Of a DNA stretch of 64,000 nt, positions 25,004-33,234 are shown one piece after another. The stretch spans positions 4,154,001-4,218,000 of the forward strand of contig CBDDPL010000004.1 of assembly GCA_965232285.1 (NCBI GenBank), in the 5' to 3' direction. Origin of the DNA: Denitrobaculum sp965232285 (lineage in GTDB: Bacteria > Pseudomonadota > Alphaproteobacteria > Kiloniellales > Kiloniellaceae). Under the pieces are notes generated by a model. That model was not told where the DNA came from and did not search any database. It worked only from the letters and a program-made list of their open reading frames with translations. The first letter of the stretch is position 1; the number at the start of each line of letters is the position of its first letter. Position numbers and translations under genes: made by a program.

Positions 25004-26320
25004 CTAATCTCTTCCCGGAATCCAGTTGGTTCCGGCCAGCGGCACGCCGGCCATAGCGGCGGACTCGATGGTCAGCGCGACCAAGTCTTCCGGTTCCATG
25101 TTGTGCACATGGCTCTTGCCGTTGGCCCGGGCCAGCGTCTGGGTCTCCAGAGTCAGCACCCGAAGGTAGTTGGCCAGCCGCCGGCCGGCCTTGACCGGAT
25201 CCAGCCGCTTGAAGAGATCCGGGTTCTGGGTGGTGATGCCCGCCGGATCGCTGCCGTCCTGATAGTCGTCCCAGAAGCCGGCGCGGGTGCCGAGCTTCTT
25301 ATACTCTTCCTCCCAGGCCGGGTCGTTGTCGCCGATGGCGATCAGCGCCGCGGTGCCGATGGAGACCGCATCGGCCCCCAACGCCAGGGCCTTGGCCACA
25401 TCAGCGCCGGAGCGGATGCCGCCACCCACGACCAACTGCACCTTGCGGTGCATGTCCAGATCCTTCAGCGCCTGCACCGCCTGCGGAATCGCCGCGATGG
25501 TTGGCTGGCCGACATGCTCGATAAAGACATCTTGGGTCGCCGCCGTGCCGCCCTGCATGCCGTCGACCACAACCACGTCCGCGCCCGCCTTCACGGCCAG
25601 CGCCGTGTCGTAGTAGGGCCGCGCCGCGCCGCACTTGATGTAGATGGGCTTTTCCCACCTGGTGATTTCGCGCAGCTCCAGGATCTTGATCGCCAGATCG
25701 TCAGGTCCTGTCCAGTCCGGATGGCGACAGGCCGAACGCTGGTCGATACCTTCGGGCAGGGTCCGCATCTCGGCAACGCGCTCGGTGATCTTCTGGCCCA
25801 GCAGCATGCCGCCGCCGCCGGGCTTCGCGCCCTGCCCGACCACGATCTCGATGGCATCCGCCTTGCGCAGGTCGTCCGGGTTCATGCCGTAACGCGAAGG
25901 AAGGTACTGATAGACAAGCTGGGTCGAGTGGCCCCGCTCTTCCGGCGTCATGCCGCCGTCGCCGGTGGTGGTCGAGGTCCCAACCTCCGAGGCACCGCGC
26001 CCCAGGGCTTCCTTGGCATTGGCCGAGAGGGAACCGAAGGACATGCCAGCGATGGTGATCGGCACCTTCAGCTCAATCGGCTTCTTGGCGTAACGCGTCC
26101 CCAGGGTCACGCTGGTGTCGCACTTTTCCCGGTAGCCCTCCAGCGGATAGCGCGAGACCGAGGCGCCCAGGAAAACCAGGTCGTCGAGCGTCGGAAGTTT
26201 GCGTTTGGCGCCGAAACCGCGGATCCGGTAGAGGCCGGTCTGCGCGGCGCGGCGGATGTCGTTGATGGTGTTGCGGTCGAAGCTGTGGGATTCCCGCAGG
26301 CTCCAGTTCATGTCGCTCAT
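25004..26320 (-). CDS. mgsC: N-methylglutamate synthase FMN subunit
   Basis: A 438-residue protein equal to the FMN-binding central domain of glutamate synthase, split out as one gene. It makes the flavin site where 2-oxoglutarate would be aminated, here probably with methylamine to give N-methylglutamate. Motifs are AGMSFGSLSANAKEALGRGA, GDGGMTPEE, VVGQGAKPGGGGMLLGQK, VVDGMQGGTAATQ and GGGIRSGADVAKALALGADAV. The site that holds the three Fe-S cysteines in glutamate synthases reads GFWDDYQDGSDPAGITTQ here, with Trp350, Tyr353 and Asp358 in place of Cys. The start was placed at the ATG with GAGG ten bases upstream; a GTG two codons earlier is possible. Confidence 0.85.
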   Translation of the reverse strand: MSDMNWSLRESHSFDRNTINDIRRAAQTGLYRIRGFGAKRKLPTLDDLVFLGASVSRYPLEGYREKCDTSVTLGTRYAKKPIELKVPITIAGMSFGSLSANAKEALGRGASEVGTSTTTGDGGMTPEERGHSTQLVYQYLPSRYGMNPDDLRKADAIEIVVGQGAKPGGGGMLLGQKITERVAEMRTLPEGIDQRSACRHPDWTGPDDLAIKILELREITRWEKPIYIKCGAARPYYDTALAVKAGADVVVVDGMQGGTAATQDVFIEHVGQPTIAAIPQAVQALKDLDMHRKVQLVVGGGIRSGADVAKALALGADAVSIGTAALIAIGDNDPAWEEEYKKLGTRAGFWDDYQDGSDPAGITTQNPDLFKRLDPVKAGRRLANYLRVLTLETQTLARANGKSHVHNMEPEDLVALTIESAAMAGVPLAGTNWIPGRD

Positions 26321-26332
26321 GATCACCGATCC

Positions 26333-27034
26333 TCAGTAAGCGTCGACGTTGTCGGGCTTGAAGTTGTAGAGCTCGCGGGCCGAGCCGTAGCGCTTGAACT
26401 CGGAGACCTCGACATCGCCGCAGCCGGCTTTGTCCAACAGTCCGCGCAGCTTTTCGCGGTGCTCGTCGCGCATCTCTTTCTCGATGCAGTCGGCGCCCAG
26501 ATTGTCGGCGCTGCCGCGCACATAGATCTGCGCCTCGTAGAGTGAATCCCCCAGGGCATCGCCCGCGTCACCCAGCACCACCAGCGTGCCGGCCTGGGCC
26601 ATGAACATGCTCATGTGGCCGACATTGCCCTTGACCACGATGTCGCCGCCCTTGAGCGAGATGCCGCAGCGCGCCGCCGCGTTGCCCTCGATCACCAGAA
26701 GTCCGCCGTGGGCCGTCGCGCCGGCCGACTGGCTGACGTCGCCGGTCACCCGGACCTCGCCGGACATCATGTTCTCGGCCACGCCCTGCCCGGCGTTGCC
26801 CTTGACCACGACCTTGGCCTTCTGGTTCATTCCGGCGCAGTAGTAGCCGGTATGACCTTCGATCTCGACCTCGATCTCGCTGTCCAGCCCGCAGGCCAGA
26901 GCATGAGCGCCGCGCGGGTTGACCACCCGGAAGAAACCGCCCGAAGGCTCACTATCCCCCTGAAGCCGGGCGTTCACGTCACGCAGCTCGGTCTGCGCGA
27001 GATCGAGCACCTCGATGTTCGCCCCCGATGTCAT
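26333..27034 (-). CDS. mgsB: N-methylglutamate synthase GXGXG subunit
   Basis: A 233-residue protein matching the C-terminal GXGXG beta-helix domain of glutamate synthase, a structural domain made of repeated glycine turns. Repeats are visible as GMNQKAKVVVKGNAGQGVAEN, GEVRVTGDVSQSAGATAHGG, GGDIVVKGNVGHMSMFMAQAG and GTLVVLGDAGDALGDSLYEA, each written here only in part of its full turn. It has no catalytic residues of its own and presumably assembles with MgsA and MgsC. Its ATG overlaps the mgsA stop by one base (TGATG), and it precedes mgsC by 12 bp, so the three are translationally coupled. Confidence 0.85.
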   Translation of the reverse strand: MTSGANIEVLDLAQTELRDVNARLQGDSEPSGGFFRVVNPRGAHALACGLDSEIEVEIEGHTGYYCAGMNQKAKVVVKGNAGQGVAENMMSGEVRVTGDVSQSAGATAHGGLLVIEGNAAARCGISLKGGDIVVKGNVGHMSMFMAQAGTLVVLGDAGDALGDSLYEAQIYVRGSADNLGADCIEKEMRDEHREKLRGLLDKAGCGDVEVSEFKRYGSARELYNFKPDNVDAY

Positions 27035-27939
27035 CAGGCCTGCCCTCCCCAGCTATAGACCACCGCCGGCTCCGGCTCCCAGACCTTCGCGGACTCGATG
27101 CCCGGCAGATCGACCAGCGCCCGGTACTCCGATGCAAAGGCAACATAGTCATCGGTCTCGGCCAGCACGGCTGGCTTACAGGCGATGGGATCGCGCAGCA
27201 CCGCGAAGCCGTCCCGGGTCCCGACAACAAAGGTGTAGAAGCCGTCCAGATCCTTGATGCTGTCTTCCAGCGCCTCATGCAGACTGCGGCCCGCGTTCAT
27301 CTTGTCGGAAACGTAGGCGGCAGCGACCTCGGTGTCATTCTCGGTCTTGAAGGTCATGCCGCGGTGGGTCTTCAGGTGTTCGCGCAGCCGATTGTGGTTG
27401 GAGAGCGAACCGTTGTGCACCAGGCAGAGATCCAGACCGGTCGAGAAAGGATGCGAGCCCGCGGTCGTCACGGCGCTCTCGGTCGCCATGCGGGTGTGGC
27501 CGACAGCGTGGCTGCCGCTCATGCCGCGCAGGCCGAACTTGTCGGCGACCTCTTCCGGCAGTCCGGTTTCCTTGTAGATCTCGATCGCCGAGCCGGCGCT
27601 CATGACCTGCAACTCGGGGTCATAGGCTTCGATCGCGGCGGCCAGTGCCCCGGCATCCCCGTCTGCGAGGATCACATGATGGGAATCGTTGGCATGATGC
27701 GCGATTTTAGCGCCCAGGTCGCGCGTCAGGCTGGCGGCCAGCGCCTCCCAGTCGAAGTCCGCATCCGGATGGAAGGCGGTAATCTTGACCTGCCCTTCAG
27801 CGGCGGGCGCGTGATAGACCGCCAGCCCGGCGCTGTCAGGTCCGCGGTCAGTCATTTCGATCAGCATCGGCGTGAACATCTCGCCAAGCCGATCCTTCAG
27901 GCTGTCAGATTTCAGGTACAAGCCGACGATGCCGCACAT
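27034..27939 (-). CDS. mgsA: N-methylglutamate synthase glutamine-amidotransferase-like subunit
   Basis: A 301-residue class II glutamine amidotransferase domain. The start was set at MCGIVG so that Cys2 becomes the N-terminal nucleophile once Met is removed; an upstream start three codons earlier would block this. Other active-site motifs are RGPDSAGLA, GHTRMATES, VHNGSLSNHN (oxyanion Asn and Gly) and ENDTEVAAAYV. In the pathway it would release the amine from gamma-glutamylmethylamide for transfer to MgsC. It is the first gene of mgsABC-gmaS, 83 bp after folD. That gap is rich in A and holds GAAAATTATTTTC near 27982, so a separate promoter is likely. Confidence 0.85.
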   Translation of the reverse strand: MCGIVGLYLKSDSLKDRLGEMFTPMLIEMTDRGPDSAGLAVYHAPAAEGQVKITAFHPDADFDWEALAASLTRDLGAKIAHHANDSHHVILADGDAGALAAAIEAYDPELQVMSAGSAIEIYKETGLPEEVADKFGLRGMSGSHAVGHTRMATESAVTTAGSHPFSTGLDLCLVHNGSLSNHNRLREHLKTHRGMTFKTENDTEVAAAYVSDKMNAGRSLHEALEDSIKDLDGFYTFVVGTRDGFAVLRDPIACKPAVLAETDDYVAFASEYRALVDLPGIESAKVWEPEPAVVYSWGGQA

Positions 27940-28022
27940 TTCTCTCACCCTTGCGATTTCATTCGAAGGAAAACAATCATCAAAAGAAAATTATTTTCAC
28001 CAGAAGAAAACGTCAAGAAGAT

Positions 28023-28940
28023 TCAGCGCGACGTCTGCAGTTTTTCCTCGGAAAAAGCCGTCTCGTAATAGTCCTGCTGCAGCCGGGCCGCCGTGACGGC
28101 ATTGCGCAGCAGGGTCGCGACGGTAACGGGCCCGACGCCGCCGGGCACCGGCGTGATCCAGCCGGCGACCTCGGCGCAGCTTTCGAAGTCGGCGTCACCA
28201 ACCACTTTCGGGCCGTCCGGCGTGTCGACCTGATTGATGCCGATGTCGATGACGGCGGCACCCGGCTTGATCATATCGCCGGTGACCAGCCCGGGCTTGC
28301 CGACCGCCACGAAGACCGCATCGGCCTGGCGCGAGTGGACCGCAACGTTCCGGGTCATGTGGTGGCAGACGTTGACCGTGGCCCCTTCAGCCATCAGCAG
28401 AAAGGCGATGGGCTTGCCGACGATGGCCGAATGGCCGATCACGGTGACCTCGAGCCCCTCGAGTTGCAGCGGCGTCTGCTTCAGCATCTCGACGGCGGCC
28501 ACCGCCGTGCAGGGACCCATGCGCAGGTCGTTGTAGACGATGTCACCGATGTTGGAGGGATGCATCCCCTCCAGGTCTTTCAGCGGATGGACGGCGCGCT
28601 GGATATCCCGGACCTGGATATGATCGGGCATGGGCCGCTGAATGATCACGCCGGTGATACGCGGGTCCACGTTCAGGCCGTGCACGATGCCCAGCAGCTC
28701 CTCGGCGCCGATATCGGCGGGATAGGTCCGGGGCTCGAAAGCCATGCCAACTTTTTCCGCGGCCCGGCGCTGGTTGCGGACGTAGATGTGCGCCGCATCC
28801 TCATCGCCCACACAGATGGAGACCAGCTTCGGGGCCCAGCCGCCCTCCTTCAGGCGCTCGACATCGGCGGCGATAGCTTCGCGCATCTTCGCGGCAATTC
28901 CGCGCCCGTCTAGGAGTTTGTGAGCAATAACGTCGGACAT
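28023..28940 (-). CDS. folD: Divergent FolD: methylene-THF dehydrogenase, cyclohydrolase site altered
   Basis: A 305-residue FolD-family protein from MSDVIAHKLLDG; a longer frame adds 14 residues. The NADP domain is intact (VIGHSAIVGKPIAFLL, VAVGKPGLVTGDMIKPGAAVIDIGIN shown in parts, TPVPGGVGPVT). In the catalytic domain the family's Y-x3-K motif reads YVRNQRR, with Gln57 at the lysine needed for cyclohydrolase activity. QLPLP is QRPMP, KDVDG is KDLEG (Glu124), and PCTP is PCTA. In human MTHFD1 the matching Lys-to-Gln change is known to remove cyclohydrolase but keep dehydrogenase activity. The gene lies between fhs and mgsABC, consistent with oxidation of methylene-THF from demethylation. 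Confidence 0.88.
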   Translation of the reverse strand: MSDVIAHKLLDGRGIAAKMREAIAADVERLKEGGWAPKLVSICVGDEDAAHIYVRNQRRAAEKVGMAFEPRTYPADIGAEELLGIVHGLNVDPRITGVIIQRPMPDHIQVRDIQRAVHPLKDLEGMHPSNIGDIVYNDLRMGPCTAVAAVEMLKQTPLQLEGLEVTVIGHSAIVGKPIAFLLMAEGATVNVCHHMTRNVAVHSRQADAVFVAVGKPGLVTGDMIKPGAAVIDIGINQVDTPDGPKVVGDADFESCAEVAGWITPVPGGVGPVTVATLLRNAVTAARLQQDYYETAFSEEKLQTSR

Positions 28941-29022
28941 GCTTTCGTTCCTGCAGGATCGTTCGAATGGCGAGGTGGACAAGGTCTCCCGCCGCCGCCA
29001 GTCAAACAGATCCTCTTTGCGA

Positions 29023-29074
29023 TTTCATAAAGAAACGACCGCCCTTCCCGGCTTCGAACGGAAAGGGCGGTCGT
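29023..29074 (-). terminator. Terminator after fhs
   Basis: Read leftward, ACGACCGCCCTT (complement of 29063-29074) pairs with AAGGGCGGTCGT (complement of 29035-29046) and is followed by a T-rich stretch TTTCTTTAT. It lies 63 bp past the fhs stop, so folD probably has its own promoter. A second inverted repeat, TTCAGTCAC (29083-29091) with GTGACTGAA (29110-29118), lies between the stop and this hairpin. Confidence 0.85.
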
Positions 29075-29136
29075 ATTGCAGTTTCAGTCACTTGTATAGA
29101 CAACTTGCCGTGACTGAATGAGATGGGAACGATCCC

Positions 29137-30807
29137 TTAGAACAGACCCTCGATCAGGCCGTCGTCGTTGAGGCGGATAGCCTCGGCGCTGGGCACCCGC
29201 GGCAGGCCCGGCATGGTCATGATCTCGCCGGTGATGACCACGATGAAGCCCGCCCCGGCCGAGAGCCGGACTTCGCGCACCGGCACCGAGTGGCCGGTCG
29301 GCGCGCCGCGCAGGTTGGGATCGGTGGAGAAGCTGTACTGGGTCTTCGCCATGCAGACCGGCAGGTTGCCGAAGCCCTGCTCTTCCCAGGCACGGAGCTG
29401 ATCGCGGATCTTCTTGTCGGCCATGACCTCGCCGGCGCGGTAGATGCGCTTGGCAATTGCCTCGATCTTCTCGAAGAGCGACATCTCGTCCGGATAGAGC
29501 GGCGCGAACTGAGCCGTGCCGTTGTCCAGGATCTCGACCACGCGGGTAGCCAGTTCCTCGGTGCCTTCGGAGCCCTTGGCCCAGTGCTGACAGAGGATGG
29601 CTTCCGCGCCCTGCGAGGTGACGTATTCCTTGATCGCCTCGACCTCGGCATCGGTGTCCGTGACGAAGTGGTTGATCGCAACCACGGCCGGCACGCCGAA
29701 CTGCTTCACGTTCTCGATGTGGCGGCCCAGGTTGGCGCAGCCCTTCTTCAGGGCCTCGACGTTCTCGTTGCCGAGATCGTCCTTGGCCACGCCGCCGTTC
29801 ATCTTCAGCGCACGGATGGTCGCGACGATGACGACCGCCTCCGGGTTCAGGCCAGCCTTGCGGCACTTGATGTCGAAGAACTTCTCCGCGCCCAGGTCGG
29901 CGCCAAAGCCGGCTTCGGTCACCACATAGTCGGCCAGCTTCAGGGCGGTCTTGGTGGCGATCACCGAGTTACAGCCGTGGGCGATGTTCGCGAAGGGCCC
30001 GCCGTGGATGAAGGCCGGGTTGTTCTCCAGGGTCTGCACCAGGTTCGGCTGCATCGCCTGCTGCAGCAGGACCGTCATGGCGCCGTCGGCGTTGATGTCC
30101 CGGCAGAAGACCGGCGAGCGGTCCCGGCGGTAGCCGATGATGATGTCGCCCAGGCGGCGCTCCAGGTCGTCCAGATCGTTGGCGAGGCAGAGGATCGCCA
30201 TGATCTCGGAGGCCACTGTGATGTCGAAGCCGGTCTCGCGCGGGAAGCCGTTGGCCACGCCGCCCAGGTTACAGACCACCTGGCGCAGGGCCCGGTCGTT
30301 CATGTCCAGGATGCGCTTCCAGGCGATACGACGGATGTCGATCTCCTGCTTGTTGCCCCAGTAGATATGGTTGTCGATCATGGCGCTCAGCAGGTTGTGC
30401 GCCGAGGTGATGGCGTGGAAGTCGCCGGTGAAGTGGAGGTTGATGTCCTCCATGGGCACGACCTGGGCATAGCCGCCGCCGGCCGCGCCGCCCTTCATGC
30501 CGAAGCAGGGGCCGAGCGAAGGTTCGCGCAGGCAGATCGCCGCCTTCTTGCCGATCCGGTTCAGGCCGTCGCCGAGGCCAACCGTGGTGGTGGTCTTGCC
30601 TTCGCCGGCCGGCGTCGGGTTGATCGCGGTGACCAGGATCAGCTTGCCGTCGGGCCGGTCGCTCAATGACTTGATGAAATCGCCTGAGATCTTCGCCTTA
30701 TCGTGGCCGAAGGGCAGCAGGTGATCGCTGGCAATGCCGAGCTTCTCGCCGATTTCCTGGATCGGTTTTTTGTTTGCCTTACGGGCGATCTCAATATCGG
30801 TGCTCAT
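29137..30807 (-). CDS. fhs: Formate-tetrahydrofolate ligase
   Basis: Interconverts formate, THF and ATP with 10-formyl-THF, ADP and phosphate. Run in the formate-forming direction it yields ATP from methyl-group oxidation. The protein is 556 residues from MSTDIEIARKAN, the normal length; an upstream in-frame start would add 42 unconserved residues. Motifs seen are the ATP loop TPAGEGKTTTTVGLGDGL, REPSLGPCFGMKGGAAGGGY shown in part, DMNDRALR, FIHGGPFANIAHGCNS and the C-terminal SAGAGFIVVITGEIMTMPGL shown in part. Its place beside folD and mgsABC-gmaS is the arrangement seen in marine methylated-amine users, where it completes C1 oxidation. Confidence 0.96.
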   Translation of the reverse strand: MSTDIEIARKANKKPIQEIGEKLGIASDHLLPFGHDKAKISGDFIKSLSDRPDGKLILVTAINPTPAGEGKTTTTVGLGDGLNRIGKKAAICLREPSLGPCFGMKGGAAGGGYAQVVPMEDINLHFTGDFHAITSAHNLLSAMIDNHIYWGNKQEIDIRRIAWKRILDMNDRALRQVVCNLGGVANGFPRETGFDITVASEIMAILCLANDLDDLERRLGDIIIGYRRDRSPVFCRDINADGAMTVLLQQAMQPNLVQTLENNPAFIHGGPFANIAHGCNSVIATKTALKLADYVVTEAGFGADLGAEKFFDIKCRKAGLNPEAVVIVATIRALKMNGGVAKDDLGNENVEALKKGCANLGRHIENVKQFGVPAVVAINHFVTDTDAEVEAIKEYVTSQGAEAILCQHWAKGSEGTEELATRVVEILDNGTAQFAPLYPDEMSLFEKIEAIAKRIYRAGEVMADKKIRDQLRAWEEQGFGNLPVCMAKTQYSFSTDPNLRGAPTGHSVPVREVRLSAGAGFIVVITGEIMTMPGLPRVPSAEAIRLNDDGLIEGLF

Positions 30808-31157
30808 GGATCTCTTTGCGCTCCCTATGTCGCGAAGGCTTTCCGGAAGGCGCTCACTGAACCCAATCAGCCTTCCGCCGGAAAGACAGCCTGTTGATAT
30901 TCCCCTGCAGCCTGATCCTTTGGCCTGATCCAAAAGTCAATGTAAATGAATCTCAGGTCGATCAAACTCGCGTGCGATTGATGGATTTTCGGCCGGGAAT
31001 GTCAACCGCCCCTGCGTGGGTGATCCCTCATCCCCGGCATCGTGATCGTTTTGAATAGCCCGGGGCGCCGCGGGAACAAATCTCATTCACGTCATCTAAT
31101 GTCCAATATAAGACCAAATGATCGCGAAAGCGGCCGCCGTCGCAAAGCGCGGCGCCG
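30808..31157. other. Regulatory region upstream of fhs
   Basis: No gene was found in these 350 bases. On the minus strand a perfect TTGACA (31005-31000) is followed after 17 bp by a weak -10 (ATCAAT, 30982-30977), about 170 bp before the fhs start. The remainder is AT-richer than the genes and has no strong inverted repeat. Confidence 0.35.
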
Positions 31158-31766
31158 TCAGCTCTTGTTGGCGTAGCTGATGATGGCCAGGAAGCGGGCC
31201 GGCAGTTCGATCAGTTCCTCGGGCCCGTGGGGGGCATTGGGGTCGAAAAAGAGACTGTCACCAGGCTTCAGGCGATAGAGCTGGTCGCCATGCCGGTAAC
31301 CGACCTGCCCTTCCAGCATATGGATGAACTCGATCCCCACATGCTGGAACAACGGGAAGACGTCAGCTTCCTCGGAGAGCGTGATCAGGTAGGGTTCGAC
31401 CGAGATCTCTCCGCGCACCCCGTGACCGAGCAGTTGATACTGATGCCCGGCACGGCTGCCGCGCCGTTCGATGCTCAGGCCTTTGCCGGAGGGCACGAAG
31501 CTCGCCGAGCGATGCTCTTCGAACTGCCGGAACAGGGCGGTGACGGGCACGTTCAAGGCAACGGCCAGGCTCTGCAGGGTGCTGAGCGACGGCGAAGTCT
31601 GCCCGTTTTCGATCTTGGAGATCATCGCCAGGGAGACGCCGGAGACGCTGGAGAGTTCGGCCACCGTCAGGCCGTTGGACTTGCGGAACTCCCGGAGCTG
31701 CCGCCCGAGCGCCTGCTCGAGCACCATGCTGCGCTTGTCTTCCGTCAGTTCGTGCGGGTCCTGCAT
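31158..31766 (-). CDS. XRE-family regulator with C-terminal cupin
   Basis: A 202-residue regulator from MQDPHELTEDKRS; an upstream in-frame extension of 42 residues is judged unlikely. The N-terminal HTH covers about residues 22-75 (LREFRKSNGLTVAELSSVSG, then SLAMISKIENGQTSPSL). The cupin_2 sensor domain covers about 125-195 with IEFIHMLEGQVGY, YRLKPGDSLFFDPNAPHG. Such regulators control amine, amino-acid or polyamine genes after binding a small ligand in the cupin. It lies next to fhs and points the same way, so it is the best local candidate to regulate the C1/methylamine genes. Confidence 0.87.
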   Translation of the reverse strand: MQDPHELTEDKRSMVLEQALGRQLREFRKSNGLTVAELSSVSGVSLAMISKIENGQTSPSLSTLQSLAVALNVPVTALFRQFEEHRSASFVPSGKGLSIERRGSRAGHQYQLLGHGVRGEISVEPYLITLSEEADVFPLFQHVGIEFIHMLEGQVGYRHGDQLYRLKPGDSLFFDPNAPHGPEELIELPARFLAIISYANKS

Positions 31767-32000
31767 CACATCCTCTTGTCCGGCGCGCCCCTCGATCAAG
31801 CCCTGCACTCTTGCGCAGTCGTCCGCACCGCATCTCCCAAAAAGGCGCAAATGTAAAGGGAGCTTCGCGCGTGTGGGCGGTCGCTGCGCCAATTCGTCCC
31901 GGAAAACCGCCCTTGAGTGCGCGAAATCATTTTAAAACAAACGTTTTTTTCACATCAATAACAATGTTTGAAGCGGGTGAAATGAGGGGTTGGGCCGCAA

Positions 32001-33110
32001 CTACTGGGGCGGAGCAACTTCGTCCTGGGACCGGGCGTTGAACTCGAAGCGCGGGGTGAAGCTGGCCGGCGCCAGGGAGCCGATGGCGCTGACGTCGTCG
32101 ATATTGGCGCCGTCAATCAGGACTGTCTGCGGCCCCGCGTGCCGGATCTCCAGCTTGCCCTCCAGGGCGCGGACCGCCTGTTCGATGGCGAGGCGCCCCT
32201 GGACCACCGGGAAGTCGGTGGGCGCGGTCAGGATGCGGCCGCGCTTGATGCCGCGGAAGACCGCATGGGTCAGGTAGTCGGAAATCACCTTGATGCGGTC
32301 CGACAGCCGCCGGGCACGCAGGATCGAGACCGCCGCCTCCGCGGTCAGGGCGTTGCCGACGATGTAGTCGATCTCCGGATGCGCGTCGAGCGCCTCCTCG
32401 ACCAGGCCGACCTGGATCTCTTTTCCCGTATCGCCCCACTTGGTGACCACGATCTCAGCCGAGCTTTCGCGCAGGGCATCGCGGAAACCCTCCTCGACGA
32501 AGGCGACCCAGCCGGCGCCCTTGGGTCCCGGAAACCAGGCGATCTTGACCGGCGGCGAGCCCTTGGGGTGGGTCTCGGCCAGATAGGCGCCCGCCGCATG
32601 GCCCATGGAGACCCAGGAGACGCCCGATTTGGCGGTGATTCCCTCGTCAGCGATGTCGTTGACCGCCGCGATCACCGGCATGCGCCGGGAGATCTCGCGG
32701 ATCAGGGGCGTGAGGCCGCGATAGGACACGGTGCCGACCACCAGCGCATCACTGTCCCGCGCGACACATTCACGGATCTGGGCGATCTGGCGCTCCAGGT
32801 TCGGATAGCCGCCGGCCTCGACCAGGTGAAAGGAAACCCCCAGCCGTTCAGCCTCCTGCACCATGCCGTAATTGACGCTCAGCCAATAGGAATCCTTCAG
32901 GTGCGGATAGGCGACGCAGATCTGCCAGGGCCGACTGGCGCGGGCCAGCGGCCGGTAGTCGATGATCGTCGAGGGGCTGTGATAATCGTAGGGCTTTTCC
33001 CAGACCTCCAGGCGCCATGACGTCTCTTGCGCCTGCCCGGCGGAAGTCATACCGGTCAATACAACCAGCCAGCAAAATACCCGCAACCTGTTCAATCGCC
33101 CAACCGGCAT
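32001..33110 (-). CDS. torT: TorT-like periplasmic TMAO-sensing protein
   Basis: A 369-residue periplasmic-binding-protein-fold protein with a signal peptide (hydrophobic residues about 10-25, ending SAGQAQ). The segments PWQICVAYPHLKDSYWLSVN, YGMVQEAERLGVSF, IRECVARDSDALVVG and WFPGPKGAGWVAFVEEGFRDA (each part of a longer match) fit TorT, which binds trimethylamine N-oxide and passes the signal to TorS. It is divergent from torS, with 124 bp between the starts. A palindrome lies between them. Identification rests on remembered family features plus the torS/torR neighbours. Confidence 0.82.
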   Translation of the reverse strand: MPVGRLNRLRVFCWLVVLTGMTSAGQAQETSWRLEVWEKPYDYHSPSTIIDYRPLARASRPWQICVAYPHLKDSYWLSVNYGMVQEAERLGVSFHLVEAGGYPNLERQIAQIRECVARDSDALVVGTVSYRGLTPLIREISRRMPVIAAVNDIADEGITAKSGVSWVSMGHAAGAYLAETHPKGSPPVKIAWFPGPKGAGWVAFVEEGFRDALRESSAEIVVTKWGDTGKEIQVGLVEEALDAHPEIDYIVGNALTAEAAVSILRARRLSDRIKVISDYLTHAVFRGIKRGRILTAPTDFPVVQGRLAIEQAVRALEGKLEIRHAGPQTVLIDGANIDDVSAIGSLAPASFTPRFEFNARSQDEVAPPQ

Positions 33111-33147
33111 AGAGAAAATCCACCTCTCGCACCCACAGACGCAGCAT

Positions 33148-33165
33148 ATCCATAATGCTATGGAT
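33148..33165. promoter_or_regulatory. Perfect palindrome in the torT-torS divergent promoter
   Basis: ATCCATA (33148-33154), spacer ATGC, and TATGGAT (33159-33165) form a perfect 18-bp palindrome between the two divergent start codons, 38 bp from torT and 70 bp from torS. Its position suits an operator controlling both genes. It does not resemble the tor-box-like repeats upstream of tmoX. Confidence 0.6.
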
Positions 33166-33234
33166 TTCGCAGGTGTTATTTCACCAGGGATCTTTTTGTT
33201 TACCGAAGAGGGCCTTCGGGGTTTTACTTGAAGG

